This document shows, piece after piece, positions 51,910 through 62,243 of a DNA stretch of 64,000 nt (positions within the stretch are counted from its first letter, which is position 1; each line of letters opens with the position of its first letter). Below the pieces are notes generated by a model. That model did no database searches. It saw nothing but the letters and a program-made list of their open reading frames with translations, and was not told the origin of the DNA. The translations under genes were made by a program, and so were the position numbers. The stretch is from Corynebacterium uberis (lineage in GTDB: Bacteria; Actinomycetota; Actinomycetes; Mycobacteriales; Mycobacteriaceae): NCBI RefSeq assembly GCF_020616335.1, contig NZ_CP085051.1:744001-808000 (forward strand). Direction: 5' to 3'.

Positions 51910-53445
51910 ATGATGAACATCCAGCGCAGGTCCTTCCTCAAGGGCGCAGCATTTCTTGCCGCTACCGTCGCCGCCGGTCCGTTGATCGTCGCCTGCGGGT
52001 CCAAGCACAAGCAGGCCACCCCGCGCGGCTATGACGGCGCCCGCCGCGCACTGCCCATCCCCCCGCTTCTCGACGGCTCCGTGGTCGCCGGAGTGCGCAC
52101 CTTCGACCTCCATGCGGGGGAGGCCCAGGCGCAGATCCTCCCGGACGTCACCACGCCCGCCTGGGGCTTCAACGGCGGCCACCTAGGCCCCACCCTGCAC
52201 CTGCGCCGCGGGGAGCAGGTGCAGGTCAACGTCCATAATGGGCTGAAAGAGATGACCACCATCCACTGGCACGGCATGAAGCTGCCCGCCATTGCCGATG
52301 GCGGCCCCCACCAGCCCATCGAGCCGGGAGATTCCTGGTCCCCGACCTGGAAGGTCGAGCAGCCCGCGGCCACGCTGTGGTACCACCCCCACCCCCACGA
52401 GCGCACCGCCCTGCACGCCTACCGGGGATTGGCCGGGCTGATTGTCATTGACGATGACACCTCCGCCAAGGTCGACCTGCCGCACAACTACGGCGTGGAT
52501 GACATCCCCGTGGCCATCATGGACCAAAAGTTCAACGAGGACGGCACCCTCAACGAGGAATCCGACCCCGACCTTGGCCTCAAGGGAGACACCCCCACCC
52601 TCAACGGGATCACCAACGCCGAATTCACGGCAACCACCCGCAGGGTCCGCCTGCGCCTCCTCGACGCGTCCACCATGCGCTTTTTCAACCTGCGCTTCTC
52701 CGACGGGCGCTCCTTCCACGTGGTGGCCACAGACTCCGGGCTCCTAGACAAGCCCCTTGAGGTCGACCACCTGCGCATCACCCCAGGCGAGCGCGCCGAA
52801 ATCGTGGTGGACCTTGACGAGGGCAAGGACCTCACCCTCCAGGCCACCCCCTTCGAGGACAACTTTGGCGTCCCGGATGACGAGTACACCCTCGACTTTG
52901 GCCTCCAGGACAGCTTTGACCTGCTGCTCATCCACGGCCCCGAATCCGCACCGGCCCCCGCCGCGCTGCCCGCAGTCCTCGAGCCCGCCGCCGCCAAACC
53001 GCTGGACATCAACGGCGCCGTCGAGCGCGAATTCGTGCTCAACACCTTTGAAATCAACGGCCAAAGCATGGACATGTCTCGCGTGGACCTCACCATCGAC
53101 CGCAAGGCTCCGGAAATCTGGACAGTCACCAACGAAAACCCCGACTGGATCCACAACTTCCACATTCACGACGCCGCCTTCAAGGTGCTGTCCATGGAGG
53201 GTACCGACGTCGACGTGTTCACCGACGGCTGGAAGGACACCGTGGGCCTGCCCCCGGGAGCCACCGCCAAGCTGGCCGTCACCTTCGGCTACTACCCGGA
53301 CCCCAAGTGGGCCTACATGTACCACTGCCACATGCTGCTCCACGAGGACTCCGGGATGATGGGCCAGTTTGTCATCACCGAGCCCGGCCAGAAGGCCGCA
53401 CTCGCCGCCCCCATGGCCGGCGAGCATCACCACCACGGGCACTAG
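51910..53445 (+). CDS. Multicopper oxidase, exported lipoprotein (CueO/SufI-like)
   Basis: A 511-residue multicopper oxidase. The N-terminus has RRSFLKG (Tat-like twin arginine) and a lipobox IVAC (about 25-28). Copper ligands: TTIHWHG (about 117-123), LWYHPHPH (about 157-164), WIHNFHIHD, and the type-1/type-3 motif HCHMLLHEDSGMM (about 475-487), complete. The tail ends HHHHGH. Copper detoxification or iron oxidation is likely. Two adjacent ATGs at 51910/51913. Confidence 0.93.
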   Translation: MMNIQRRSFLKGAAFLAATVAAGPLIVACGSKHKQATPRGYDGARRALPIPPLLDGSVVAGVRTFDLHAGEAQAQILPDVTTPAWGFNGGHLGPTLHLRRGEQVQVNVHNGLKEMTTIHWHGMKLPAIADGGPHQPIEPGDSWSPTWKVEQPAATLWYHPHPHERTALHAYRGLAGLIVIDDDTSAKVDLPHNYGVDDIPVAIMDQKFNEDGTLNEESDPDLGLKGDTPTLNGITNAEFTATTRRVRLRLLDASTMRFFNLRFSDGRSFHVVATDSGLLDKPLEVDHLRITPGERAEIVVDLDEGKDLTLQATPFEDNFGVPDDEYTLDFGLQDSFDLLLIHGPESAPAPAALPAVLEPAAAKPLDINGAVEREFVLNTFEINGQSMDMSRVDLTIDRKAPEIWTVTNENPDWIHNFHIHDAAFKVLSMEGTDVDVFTDGWKDTVGLPPGATAKLAVTFGYYPDPKWAYMYHCHMLLHEDSGMMGQFVITEPGQKAALAAPMAGEHHHHGH

Positions 53446-53509
53446 TGAATAGGAGAACACTCGGCTTTTTCATTACTTGTGTTTGGCCTTTTTGCTTGCT
53501 GACCACAAG

Positions 53510-53545
53510 CAATCCCGTACCGCTCGAGGAGCAGGTACGGGATTG
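53510..53545 (+). terminator. Strong stem-loop after the multicopper oxidase
   Basis: CAATCCCGTACC and GGTACGGGATTG form a perfect 12-bp stem with a 12-base loop, 64 bp past the stop; only GGGGTT follows, so no typical U-tract. Confidence 0.65.
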
Positions 53546-53594
53546 GGGTTAGCGCAGAGACTATCCAGACCCTGCTAGGGATCGACGCGGGAGT

Positions 53595-53948
53595 TTAGGC
53601 CACTGCCGCGTCCGCTCGGCGGGAGAAGCGCTCAGGCAACACTGCTGCGACGAGGAAGAGGACCATAGCCACGATCGCTCCGCCAAATCCTGCGATGTTG
53701 ATGCTTCCCAGCGGCAGCAAGCGGAAGGACGCCAGAGAAACGGCCCCGATTATTCCTGCGACGATCAGCAAGAGACGTGTTTTTCCGCTGGACTGTGCTA
53801 GAGCTAGGCCAACGGCGGCAATTGAAAGGATTACTCCGCCCCAGATGAGCACAGGGAACCACGGTGCGAGATCGTGTGCGGAGGCGTTTCCGAAGACAAA
53901 TATCGCAAACACTGCAGTATTAGCAATCGCCAGAATTCGTGAGATCAT
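53595..53948 (-). CDS. Small four-helix membrane protein
   Basis: A 117-residue protein with four hydrophobic helices and a positively charged C-terminus (RFSRRADAA). AGGAG lies six bases before the ATG. Base composition is less GC-biased than its neighbours. No family recognised. Confidence 0.7.
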   Translation of the reverse strand: MISRILAIANTAVFAIFVFGNASAHDLAPWFPVLIWGGVILSIAAVGLALAQSSGKTRLLLIVAGIIGAVSLASFRLLPLGSINIAGFGGAIVAMVLFLVAAVLPERFSRRADAAVA

Positions 53949-54173
53949 GATATCTCCTAGTCGGCTGCAGCAGTCACCGCAGCATAGCGGCGTTCGGCCA
54001 TGACTTCGCAGTTTCTCCAGGTAGTGTGGGGCAGCTGCGCCGATAACCAAGGCTGACGCGAAACCGATTGTGGCACCCTCGTGACAGGATTCTTTTCCGA
54101 GAAAATGCGTTCGTCACAGGCAAGCCTAAGACGGCTTCACGGCTACCGCAAGACTGTATATCAAGTTGTTATT

Positions 54174-54196
54174 AAAAGTTTAGCATGTAAACTTTT
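54174..54196. terminator. AT-rich 9-bp inverted repeat (terminator or operator)
   Basis: AAAAGTTTA-GCATG-TAAACTTTT, a perfect stem in an AT-rich patch (54155-54200). On either strand it is followed by T residues, so it could terminate the 82-residue gene that ends at 54239. A protein-binding palindrome is the alternative. The rest of 53949-54238 shows no gene. Confidence 0.5.
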
Positions 54197-54238
54197 TTGG
54201 TTCGTAAAACGTGTGCTCCTACCGGGGTGGGCTGGAAG

Positions 54239-54487
54239 CTAGCTCTCGCTCTTGCGCCCCGCCACAACCACGTACCAATAGATCAGCGGGCCGATCAGGG
54301 GGACCATCACAAAGAGGATGCTCACCAGGGTCTTCTGGCCCTGGGAGAACTCCGGATTCTTTACCACGTGGCTGATGGCGTAGATGGTCACGGCCACTGC
54401 CGCCACGGTCAGCGCCAGCACGCCCACCGTCCACATGGCGTCGTAGGTGGCGGGCAAGGGGGAATTGGATGATTCGGCAAGCAGCAT
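54239..54487 (-). CDS. Small membrane protein (phospholipase_D-nuclease N-like topology)
   Basis: An 82-residue protein with two helices (about 18-40 and 56-76) separated by a short polar loop (NPEFSQGQK). The IGPLIYWYVV end is typical of PLDc_N-type small membrane proteins; function unknown. It lies 35 bp downstream of the GntR gene and may be co-transcribed. Confidence 0.65.
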   Translation of the reverse strand: MLLAESSNSPLPATYDAMWTVGVLALTVAAVAVTIYAISHVVKNPEFSQGQKTLVSILFVMVPLIGPLIYWYVVVAGRKSES

Positions 54488-54522
54488 GAGTCCTCCTAGT
54501 GTCGGTGCTGTCTGGTTTTAGG

Positions 54523-55281
54523 CTACCCTGCCTGTGGCGGGCAGACCATGGCCACGGGGGAGGGGGCGTGCCGGGAGACCGTGGTGGTGATGCTGGCCTT
54601 GTCAAAGAGGTAGCGGTCATCGGAGGACTCGATGACCGCACCGTCGGGGGTGAACGCTCGGCGGCGTACGCGCAGCAGGGCAGTACCGGTAGGAACGCGC
54701 AGGAGTTCAGCATCCGTGGGGTCGGCAGGCAGCGCGTCGATAGTGCGGGTGGCGCGATCGATGGGCACCCCGCAGTCCACGAGTCGCTGGTAAATGGACC
54801 CAGAATCGGGATCGAAGCTCAAGACGTGTTGGCCGAACTCGAGCGGATAGTTGAGGCGTTCCACCATGGCCGGGGTGCCGTCCATGAGTCGCAGCCGCAG
54901 GACGCTGACGACGGGGGCGGCGTCGGCAAGCTCAAGGGAAGCGGCCAGGCTGGGATCGGCCTTGGTACGGGTGACCCACTGGGTCTGCTGGCCTGGTGTG
55001 ACCCCGGACGCCTGACACCACTGGGTGAAGGAAAACAGGTGATCAAAGGACTGCGTGGGCAGGGTGTCTATGACGCGGGTGCGCCGTCCCTGCCCGGAAG
55101 AGACCATGCCTTCCTGGCGCAGGATTCCCACGGCCTGGCGGACTGTGCCTCGGGCGGCGTTGAATTGTTCACACAACTGGGCCTCAGAGGGCAGTGGATC
55201 GCCGGGGGACAGGGTTCCCGAACGGATGTCATGGCGTAGCTGCGCGGCGATCTCCATGTATCGCTGGACAGGTGGGGTGGC
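54523..55281 (-). CDS. GntR (HutC/PhnF-type) regulator of the phosphonate operon
   Basis: A 252-residue regulator: winged HTH (about 8-70; LPSEAQLCEQFNAARGTVRQAVGILRQEG) and a UTRA ligand domain (about 85-240). AAAGGAGG stands four bases before the GTG at 55281; a TTG at 55305 is also in frame. Divergent from the FAD oxidoreductase gene, which is the usual arrangement for phosphonate regulators of this type. Confidence 0.88.
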   Translation of the reverse strand, partial: ATPPVQRYMEIAAQLRHDIRSGTLSPGDPLPSEAQLCEQFNAARGTVRQAVGILRQEGMVSSGQGRRTRVIDTLPTQSFDHLFSFTQWCQASGVTPGQQTQWVTRTKADPSLAASLELADAAPVVSVLRLRLMDGTPAMVERLNYPLEFGQHVLSFDPDSGSIYQRLVDCGVPIDRATRTIDALPADPTDAELLRVPTGTALLRVRRRAFTPDGAVIESSDDRYLFDKASITTTVSRHAPSPVAMVCPPQAG

Positions 55282-55298
55282 CACGGGGCCTCCTTTGC

Positions 55299-55310
55299 TG
55301 GACAAGTCAA
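55299..55310. promoter_or_regulatory. Possible GntR half-palindrome near the regulator start
   Basis: TGGACAAGTCAA has GAC/GTC inverted half-sites, resembling TGTCTAGTCA at 55440-55449 in front of the FAD gene. Confidence 0.25.
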
Positions 55311-55439
55311 CCGTCCCAGTGGGGTGTGTGAGTCAGGGTGGTACGCGGCAGTAATTGAAGTTCATGATAGCGGAACCGATGTGCGGGGCCCTCCCACTGA
55401 GCGGAGGAAAGCGAACAACCGGTAACAATTTCATGAACA

Positions 55440-55449
55440 TGTCTAGTCA
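55440..55449. promoter_or_regulatory. Possible GntR operator before the phosphonate operon
   Basis: TGTCTAGTCA is an imperfect palindrome (eight of ten positions symmetric) like the GTCTAGAC-type sites of HutC/PhnF regulators. It lies 41 bp before the FAD gene. Confidence 0.35.
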
Positions 55450-55477
55450 AGTATGGCGAGTGGGGGTGAGATCTGCG

Positions 55478-55483
55478 CATAAT
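55478..55483 (+). promoter_or_regulatory. -10 box CATAAT, leaderless promoter of the phosphonate operon
   Basis: CATAAT ends six bases before the ATG at 55490; no ribosome-binding site. Confidence 0.4.
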
Positions 55484-55489
55484 CACACC

Positions 55490-56650
55490 ATGACTACTCA
55501 CACTGTGGCTGCACACTCTGCGCAGCCAACTACTGACCTACTCATCGTCGGCGCCGGAATTATCGGCTTGGCCACTGCCTTTTGTGCCCTTGGGGAAGGC
55601 CGCACGGTCCGCATCGTCGACGCCGCCGGAGGGTCTGCTGGCGCCGTTGGCGCCTCCATTCAAAACTTTGGTCATGCCTGTGTGACCGCCCAGTCGGACC
55701 TCATCCAACCGGTGGCACAGGCCTCCCGTGCAGGCTGGCTGCGCGCCGCTGCGGCAGCTGGCTTCTGGGCCCGTGAGGCGGGCACGTGGGTTCCGGCCGT
55801 CACAGAAGTAGAAGCCCAGGTGCTCGATGAATTTGCCCACCACCGTGGCAGCCAGCAGGTGCGGCTGATCGGCCGTGACGACGTTGCTGCTGCGCTGGGG
55901 AATCCTGACCTTGCAGCCGTCTCAGGCGCGCACTTCCCGCGCGACCTGCGAGTCAATCCCCGCGAGGTGGTCCCGGTCCTCACACGCTACCTGGCCGACC
56001 AGGGCGTGGAATTCGTGTGGAATGCCCGTGCCCTGCACGTTGGTGATGGCACCGTGGAGACCACCGCGGGCACGTACGCAGGCACCCAGGTGGTTGTCGC
56101 ACCTGGACACCAGTTGTCTGGGCTTTTTCCCCAGTTGGCGCAGCGTCACCAGGTGCGGGTGTGCGAGCTGGTCATGTCCATGATCCGGCGGCCCGCCCAC
56201 ACTCCGGAGGACTTGAGTGTGCTCACCGGGACCTCGTTGGCGCGCTATGACGGCATCGCCGCCATGCCCAGCGTGACGGCGCTGCGCGAGGAGCTTGTCC
56301 AGCGCGAGCCGCGCTTAGTGGATTGCGTGGCTAACCTCATGATGACGGGTACAGCTGACCACGTGCTCATTGGTGATTCGCACGCCTACTCGCAGGCTCC
56401 GGATCCCTTCATCGACGCGGAGATCGCGCAGCTGCTGCTCGATCGCGGATGTGCGTATCTGGGCATTGAAAAGCCCTGTGTGGTGCAGCGATGGAAGGGC
56501 ATCTACGCCGATAGTACCCAGACCAACCTGGTGCTGGAGCGCCCGGATGCAGCCACGACCGTGGCGGTGGTGACCTCCGGGATCGGCATGACGCTGTCTT
56601 TTGGTATCGCGGAATTGATCCTGAGTGGCGGCAATGTTGCGGGCTTCTAG
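55490..56650 (+). CDS. FAD-dependent oxidoreductase of phosphonate catabolism (TIGR03364-like)
   Basis: A 386-residue glycine-oxidase-like flavoenzyme. LLIVGAGIIGLATAF (about 17-31) is the FAD-binding GxGxxG; GSAGAVGASIQNFGHA (about 45-60) follows, with the C-terminal GIGMTLSFGIAE near 362. This subfamily occurs in phosphonate clusters and is thought to oxidise 2-aminoethylphosphonate or N-methyl forms to phosphonoacetaldehyde. That would make the substrate for the HAD enzyme downstream. The longer in-frame extension from 55355 is across the promoter. Confidence 0.88.
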   Translation: MTTHTVAAHSAQPTTDLLIVGAGIIGLATAFCALGEGRTVRIVDAAGGSAGAVGASIQNFGHACVTAQSDLIQPVAQASRAGWLRAAAAAGFWAREAGTWVPAVTEVEAQVLDEFAHHRGSQQVRLIGRDDVAAALGNPDLAAVSGAHFPRDLRVNPREVVPVLTRYLADQGVEFVWNARALHVGDGTVETTAGTYAGTQVVVAPGHQLSGLFPQLAQRHQVRVCELVMSMIRRPAHTPEDLSVLTGTSLARYDGIAAMPSVTALREELVQREPRLVDCVANLMMTGTADHVLIGDSHAYSQAPDPFIDAEIAQLLLDRGCAYLGIEKPCVVQRWKGIYADSTQTNLVLERPDAATTVAVVTSGIGMTLSFGIAELILSGGNVAGF

Positions 56651-56749
56651 GCGGCGGTGAACACTCGGTGACATGTCCATGAATTGCCCTAGCTACTATA
56701 GACAAGTGCCGTGCGGTGTCGGACAATAAGACGAACGACGCCGCATGAA

Positions 56750-56764
56750 GGGGCGTCGATAAGC
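56750..56764 (+). repeat. Dispersed word, 15 of 16 bases, intergenic
   Basis: GGGGCGTCGATAAGC (one G short of the full word) lies between the FAD gene and the binding-protein gene. Confidence 0.65.
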
Positions 56765-56807
56765 ACACTCAGCAACCCCTGCTCCCCGCGAAAGGCCGGA
56801 ACACCAC

Positions 56808-57720
56808 ATGTCCCACACCCGCTGGCTGACCGGATGCCTGGCACTGGCAACCACCACAGCACTAGCCAGCTGTGCATCAACACCCACCGACGCGCCCACC
56901 ACCATCACCTTTGCCGCCGTTCCCGCGGAATCTGCCATGAGCTTGGAACAAAGCTTTGGGCACCTCACAGCCCTATTGGAAAAGGAAACCGGTGCGAAGG
57001 TGGAATTTCACAACGCATCGGACTACGCCGCCGTCATCGAAGGCATGCGCGCAGGCCAGATCGATATAGCCTCACTCGGGCCGTTTTCCTACGTCATTGC
57101 CAAAGGCACCGGGATGGACTTAAACCCAGTAGCCGCCGCCTCCCACGCCAAGGACCAGGCGCCCTCCTACACTTCCCGGGCCTACGTGAAAACAGGCTCC
57201 GCCATCCAGTCGCTCAAACAGGCCGAAGGTCACCGGGTCTGTTTGGTGGACAAGGCGTCTACCTCCGGATACCTCGTCCCCCTCAAAGGTTTCATGGACG
57301 CACAGATAGACCCCAACACCGGCATTGAGCAGGTGCTCAGCGGTGGGCACGACGCCGCGCTGCTGGGTCTGAAATCCGGCAACTGCGATGTCGCCTTCGC
57401 GCATGACGCCATGGCCACCACGCTGGAAAAGTCCGGGCAGTTACGCGCAGGTGAGATCCAGGAGATCTGGAAGTCAGAACCCATCCCGGAAGACCCCTTG
57501 ACCGTGAATAATTCCACGCTGACCCCACAGCTGCGCGAGAAGATCACCACCGTGCTGCGCGAACAGGCCACCAAGCCGGCCTTAGTTGAGGCGGGAATCT
57601 GCCCGAGCGAACACGACTGCGAGCTGCCGGAAGAAACCGAGTATGGCTACCTGCCGGTTGACGATTCCTCCTTCGACCCCATCCGTGACCTGTGCACGAC
57701 AACCAAGGCGGAGGCGTGCC

Positions 57721-57734
<14 letters not shown>
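56808..57734 (+). CDS. Phosphonate ABC transporter binding lipoprotein (PhnD-like)
   Basis: A 308-residue lipoprotein with lipobox LASC (about 19-22). The mature protein shows the PhnD pattern: FAAVPAE near 38, EKETGAKVEFHNASDYAAVIEGMRAGQIDIASLGPFSYV (about 58-96), VDKASTSGYLVPL. It should capture aminoethylphosphonate or a related phosphonate. Its end overlaps the ATPase gene by 14 bases. Confidence 0.92.
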
Positions 57735-58592
<858 letters not shown>

Positions 58593-58596
<4 letters not shown>

Positions 58597-60341
58597 CCAC
58601 TCTGAAAGCCCCGAAGCGCGCACCGATTCCAGCGCTTCCCGTTCGCCTGGCCCAGCCGGGCACCGCGGCCTGGGTGGTAGTGATGATCCTGCTTGCCGCC
58701 GGACTTTGGTCCATGTACTCGCTGGGCATCAATGCTGCTGCTCTGGCTCGCTCGGGCACCAACGCAGTGGCCTTTGTTCGGCGGCTTGTTCCTCTTGACT
58801 TCCCTGGGTTTGCAGAAACTGCGCAGCTTGTCGGCCAGACCCTTGCCATCGTCATCGCTGCGACAGCTGTGAGCGTGGCCCTTTCCCTCCCCGTCGCATT
58901 GCTGGCGGCGCGTGCCACCACACCGGCACCGTGGGCACGGCGCGGGGCGCGCGCAGTGATCGTTGGTTGTCGCGCTGTGCCGGACCTAATTCTGGCCATC
59001 ATTTTTGTGCGCGCCTTCGGCCTGGGTGCCACCGCCGGCGTGTTGGCCATGGGCATCCACTCAGTAGGAATGGTGGCCAAACTCTACGCCGATGCCATCG
59101 AAGACCTCGATCCCAGCGCGCGCCGTGGTGTGGCGGCTACCGGTGCGAGTCGTGCCCAGCAGATCATCGCCGCGATTCCCCAGGCCTTGGCGCCACAGCT
59201 TATTGCCACGGCCCTGCACCGGTGCGACATCAATCTGCGTACGTCGGTGCTGTTGGGGTACGTCGGCGTGGGCGGAATAGGACTGGCCATCGCAGATGCA
59301 CTGCGCGTGCTCAACTATCAGCGCGGGATGGCGCTCGCGCTGATTGTGCTGGTGTTGTGCATCGCCATGGAAATGGTGTCCGGAGTCGCGCGGGCGGTGC
59401 TGCAACGCGGTGGGGCTGGGGGCGTCGGCAGGCGCGGTGTGCTGCGTGGGGGCGGAAGCGCGGGGGCGTCGATACGCGAGAACAACACCACGCCGCCGTG
59501 GACGTGGCAGCGCAGTGGTCGCACCGCGGTGTTCGCGCTAGTGACAACGGTGGTCGTGGTCTCTTTCGTGGCTCTTGATTCCAGCCCGGCGCAGCTTACC
59601 CATGGAATCTCGCTGCTTCCAGAGACCCTGGCGCTATTGTGGCCGCCCACCACGGGCGGGGCGGGGGCGGCGATTTGGGCGGCGCTGCTGGTGACCATCC
59701 AGATTGCGCTGGCAGCTACCGTGATCGGAATGGTGGCCGCTGTGCCCATCGGGATCCTTGCCGCCCGCAATGTGGTGGCCAATAGGGCGGTGCACAGCTT
59801 CTTTCGGCTGCTCATCGTGGTGGTGCGCGGCATCCCAGAACTCATCGTGGCCATCATTTTCGTGGTGATCTCCGGACTGGGTGCCATAGCCGGAACGCTG
59901 GCGTTGTCCCTCGGCGCGGTGGGGTTGCTGTCCAAGCTGGTCGCTGACTCTGTGGAAGAGACGGATCAGCGTGTGCAACACGCCGTGGCAGCCACAGGGG
60001 CCAATCCCGGACAAGTGTTTTTTGCTGCCACGGTGCGCCAGGCTGCCCCCGCGCTGGTCGCGCACATTCTCTATCTGCTGGACACCAACGTGCGCTCGGC
60101 CACCCTGTTGGGCGTGGTGGGCGCCGGCGGCGTGGGTTTCCTGCTGCTCAACGCTGCACGCATCAATCAATTCGGGGTGGTCTCCGCCATCGTGCTGATC
60201 ATGGTTGGCATCGTGGTGCTCATTGAGGCGTGCTCGATGTGGCTGCGCGCGGTCATGTCGGCGCGATCTGCCACGCAATCCGCCGCACGTCGGGCGAGTG
60301 CGGCCCAACATCCCTCAGTTACCCAAGGAGTAAAGCAATGA
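58593..60341 (+). CDS. Phosphonate ABC permease, two PhnE domains fused
   Basis: A 582-residue protein containing two complete PhnE-like domains (about 20-275 and 310-570), each with six helices and the EAA-type loop (AVAATGANPGQVF in the second, GVAATGASRAQQI in the first). A small Gly-rich linker joins them. The single chain can therefore form the whole membrane channel. Start GTG overlapping the ATPase stop. Confidence 0.93.
59462..59477 (+). repeat. Variant of the dispersed word in the permease linker
   Basis: GGGGGCGTCGATACGC (one mismatch) lies exactly in the linker between the two permease domains. Confidence 0.5.
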
Positions 60342-61021
60342 ACAAATACCAGCTTGTTGTCTGCGACATGGCCGGAACTACCATCAACGATCGCGATGAG
60401 GTCTACCGCGTCCTGCGTGCGGCCACCGAGCGCGAAGGGGCCCGGTTGAGCGATGCTCAGTTCCAGGAACACATGGGCACAGAAAAGCGCGACGCCATCA
60501 CGCAACTGCTGCGCATCGGAGGTATTGAGCCTACGCAAGAGCTGGTGGGCCAGGCCTTCGCGTGGTTCACCGCCGAGCTGCGCCGCACCTACCAACAGAC
60601 CCCACCCGAGCCGCTCGAAGGGGTAGCCCCAGCTCTGCGGAGGCTGCGGGGCGCTGGCGTGACTGTGGCGCTGACCACCGGGTTTTCCCGCGAGATCACC
60701 GACATCATCCTCGCCGGGCTGGGATGGGAGCCGGGCGCGCCGGACAGCGTCATAGACATCAGTGTGGCTGGTGACGAAGTCGCCCACGGCCGGCCCGCCC
60801 CGGACATGATTGAGCGTGCCATGAGCATCGCCGGGATCACGGATCCGAGCGAGGTGCTCAGCTGCGGCGATACCCAGGCGGACGTGCGCTCCGCCCAGCG
60901 CGCCGGCGTCACCGCAGTCGGCGTGCTGACCGGTCACCTCAGCCGCGAGGACTTTGCCGCCCTGGATACTGCGGTGGTGCTCGAATCTGCCGCCGACCTG
61001 CCCGAATTGGTCATCGGTTGA
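60338..61021 (+). CDS. Phosphonatase-like HAD hydrolase
   Basis: A 227-residue HAD enzyme: motif I DMAGTTIND (9-17), where the second Asp of classical HADs is Ala as in phosphonoacetaldehyde hydrolases; motif II TTGFSR; cap with EHMGTEKRDAI; motif IV GDTQADV. The lysine in GTEKRDA occupies the cap position of PhnX Schiff-base lysine. It should cleave the C-P bond of phosphonoacetaldehyde or an analogue. ATGA overlap with the permease gene. Confidence 0.9.
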   Translation: MNKYQLVVCDMAGTTINDRDEVYRVLRAATEREGARLSDAQFQEHMGTEKRDAITQLLRIGGIEPTQELVGQAFAWFTAELRRTYQQTPPEPLEGVAPALRRLRGAGVTVALTTGFSREITDIILAGLGWEPGAPDSVIDISVAGDEVAHGRPAPDMIERAMSIAGITDPSEVLSCGDTQADVRSAQRAGVTAVGVLTGHLSREDFAALDTAVVLESAADLPELVIG

Positions 61022-62028
61022 TGCGCGCCCAGGCTCAACTATGGAGCGGAGGGCGCAGCTTCTCGCTTATCGACGCCCCCCTTCCCACACTGTCCGCAGG
61101 CGAAGTGCTGGTAGCACTCACGGCGGCGACGGTGTGCGGATCAGACCGTCACACGATCTCCGGACGCCGCAGCGCCGCGTGCCCCTCGATTCTTGGACAC
61201 GAAGGCGCCGGGGTAGTGGTGGAGTCGCGCCGCGATGGAGTGAGAGCCGGTGATGCTGTGGTCCTGGGTGTAACGAGTTCGTGCGGGACTTGCCCGCGGT
61301 GTCGCCGCGGCCTGGCGGCCAAGTGCCTACACGTGCGCAAGGTCGGCCACGAGCGCTTCGATCCCGCAGATACCTGGGTGCTGTCTGGAACCTACGCCAC
61401 CCACGTGGTCGCCCCGGCTGGACTTCCCGTGGCTTTCGCGCCGCACGGGCTTCCACTTGGAGCCGCCGCCACCGCCGGATGCGCAGTAGCAACGGTGATG
61501 GCCATGCTGGAGGCCGCCGGGCAGCTGCGGGGGCGCCGCGTGCTGGTCATGGGATTAGGCCTGCTGGGGTTGTGTGCGGCGCAGGCGGCGCTGCACGCTG
61601 GGGCGCACGGCGTCCATGGTGCGGATCCTGACCCTGCCGCACGCTCGTGTGCTGCCGGGATGGGTGTGACGGTGAGCGCCGACGTGCCTGAGTCCTGTTG
61701 GGACATCGCTTTTGAACTGTCCGGCTCGCAGGCTGGGGCGCGGTCCTGCGTTATGGCACTGGACGTTGGCGGCACCGCTGTGCTGGCAGGCACCGTGGCT
61801 CCCGTGGGAACCATTGACGTGGACCCGGAGTGGATAGTGCGCGGCTGGCGCACCGTCACCGGTGTGCATAACTATCAGCCCTGTCACCTCACCCAGGCAG
61901 TGGAGTTTCTGGATGGACCGGGGCGGGGACTGCCCTGGGACACCATCCTGGGGCGGCGCTACGGCTTGGCTGACCTGCCGCGCGCATTCGCAGAGGCTAC
62001 GGGCCTGCGTGCGGTGGTGGAGTTCTAG
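61021..62028 (+). CDS. Zinc alcohol dehydrogenase of phosphonate catabolism (TIGR03366-like)
   Basis: A 335-residue zinc MDR dehydrogenase: CGSD near 40, GHEGAGVV (about 60-67), the structural zinc cysteines CGTCPRCRRGLAAKC (about 85-99) and NAD-binding GLGLLG (about 178-183). This family member is recurrent in phosphonate operons. It may reduce or oxidise the aldehyde product. It is the last gene of the operon, overlapping the HAD stop by one base. Confidence 0.88.
   Translation: MRAQAQLWSGGRSFSLIDAPLPTLSAGEVLVALTAATVCGSDRHTISGRRSAACPSILGHEGAGVVVESRRDGVRAGDAVVLGVTSSCGTCPRCRRGLAAKCLHVRKVGHERFDPADTWVLSGTYATHVVAPAGLPVAFAPHGLPLGAAATAGCAVATVMAMLEAAGQLRGRRVLVMGLGLLGLCAAQAALHAGAHGVHGADPDPAARSCAAGMGVTVSADVPESCWDIAFELSGSQAGARSCVMALDVGGTAVLAGTVAPVGTIDVDPEWIVRGWRTVTGVHNYQPCHLTQAVEFLDGPGRGLPWDTILGRRYGLADLPRAFAEATGLRAVVEF
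61065..61080 (-). repeat. Dispersed word GGGGGCGTCGATAAGC, exact copy
   Basis: Exact 16-mer on the minus strand, near the start of the dehydrogenase gene, where the coding strand reads Leu-Ile-Asp-Ala-Pro. Confidence 0.7.
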
Positions 62029-62046
62029 CCCCGCTGGCGCCTCGCT

Positions 62047-62076
62047 TTGAGCCGTGGCCTAGTCCTCGGGTAGAGT
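62047..62076 (+). promoter_or_regulatory. Promoter of tRNA-Gln
   Basis: TTGAGC (62047-62052) and TAGAGT (62071-62076) are 18 bp apart, 24 bases upstream of the tRNA. Confidence 0.6.
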
Positions 62077-62100
62077 GTGGCGTGCGCGCAAGCGTGAGAT

Positions 62101-62171
62101 TCCCCATGGTGTAATCGGCAACACTACGGTTTTTGGTACCGTCATTCTAGGTTCGAGTCCTGGTGGGGAAG
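62101..62171 (+). tRNA. tRNA-Gln (anticodon TTG)
   Basis: The acceptor stem TCCCCAT pairs with GTGGGGA; the anticodon stem ACGGT/ACCGT encloses the loop TTTTGGT with anticodon TTG; the T arm CTAGG-TTCGAGT-CCTGG is standard. CCA is not encoded. This is a plausible single Gln tRNA with its own promoter; the last base could be one shorter. Confidence 0.95.
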
Positions 62172-62243
62172 CAATGATAGGGGGAAAGCGGCTGGTTGGG
62201 GGTAGTCCAGCTCGAGGCTGAACCTGGTTAGATTCGCAGGAAC

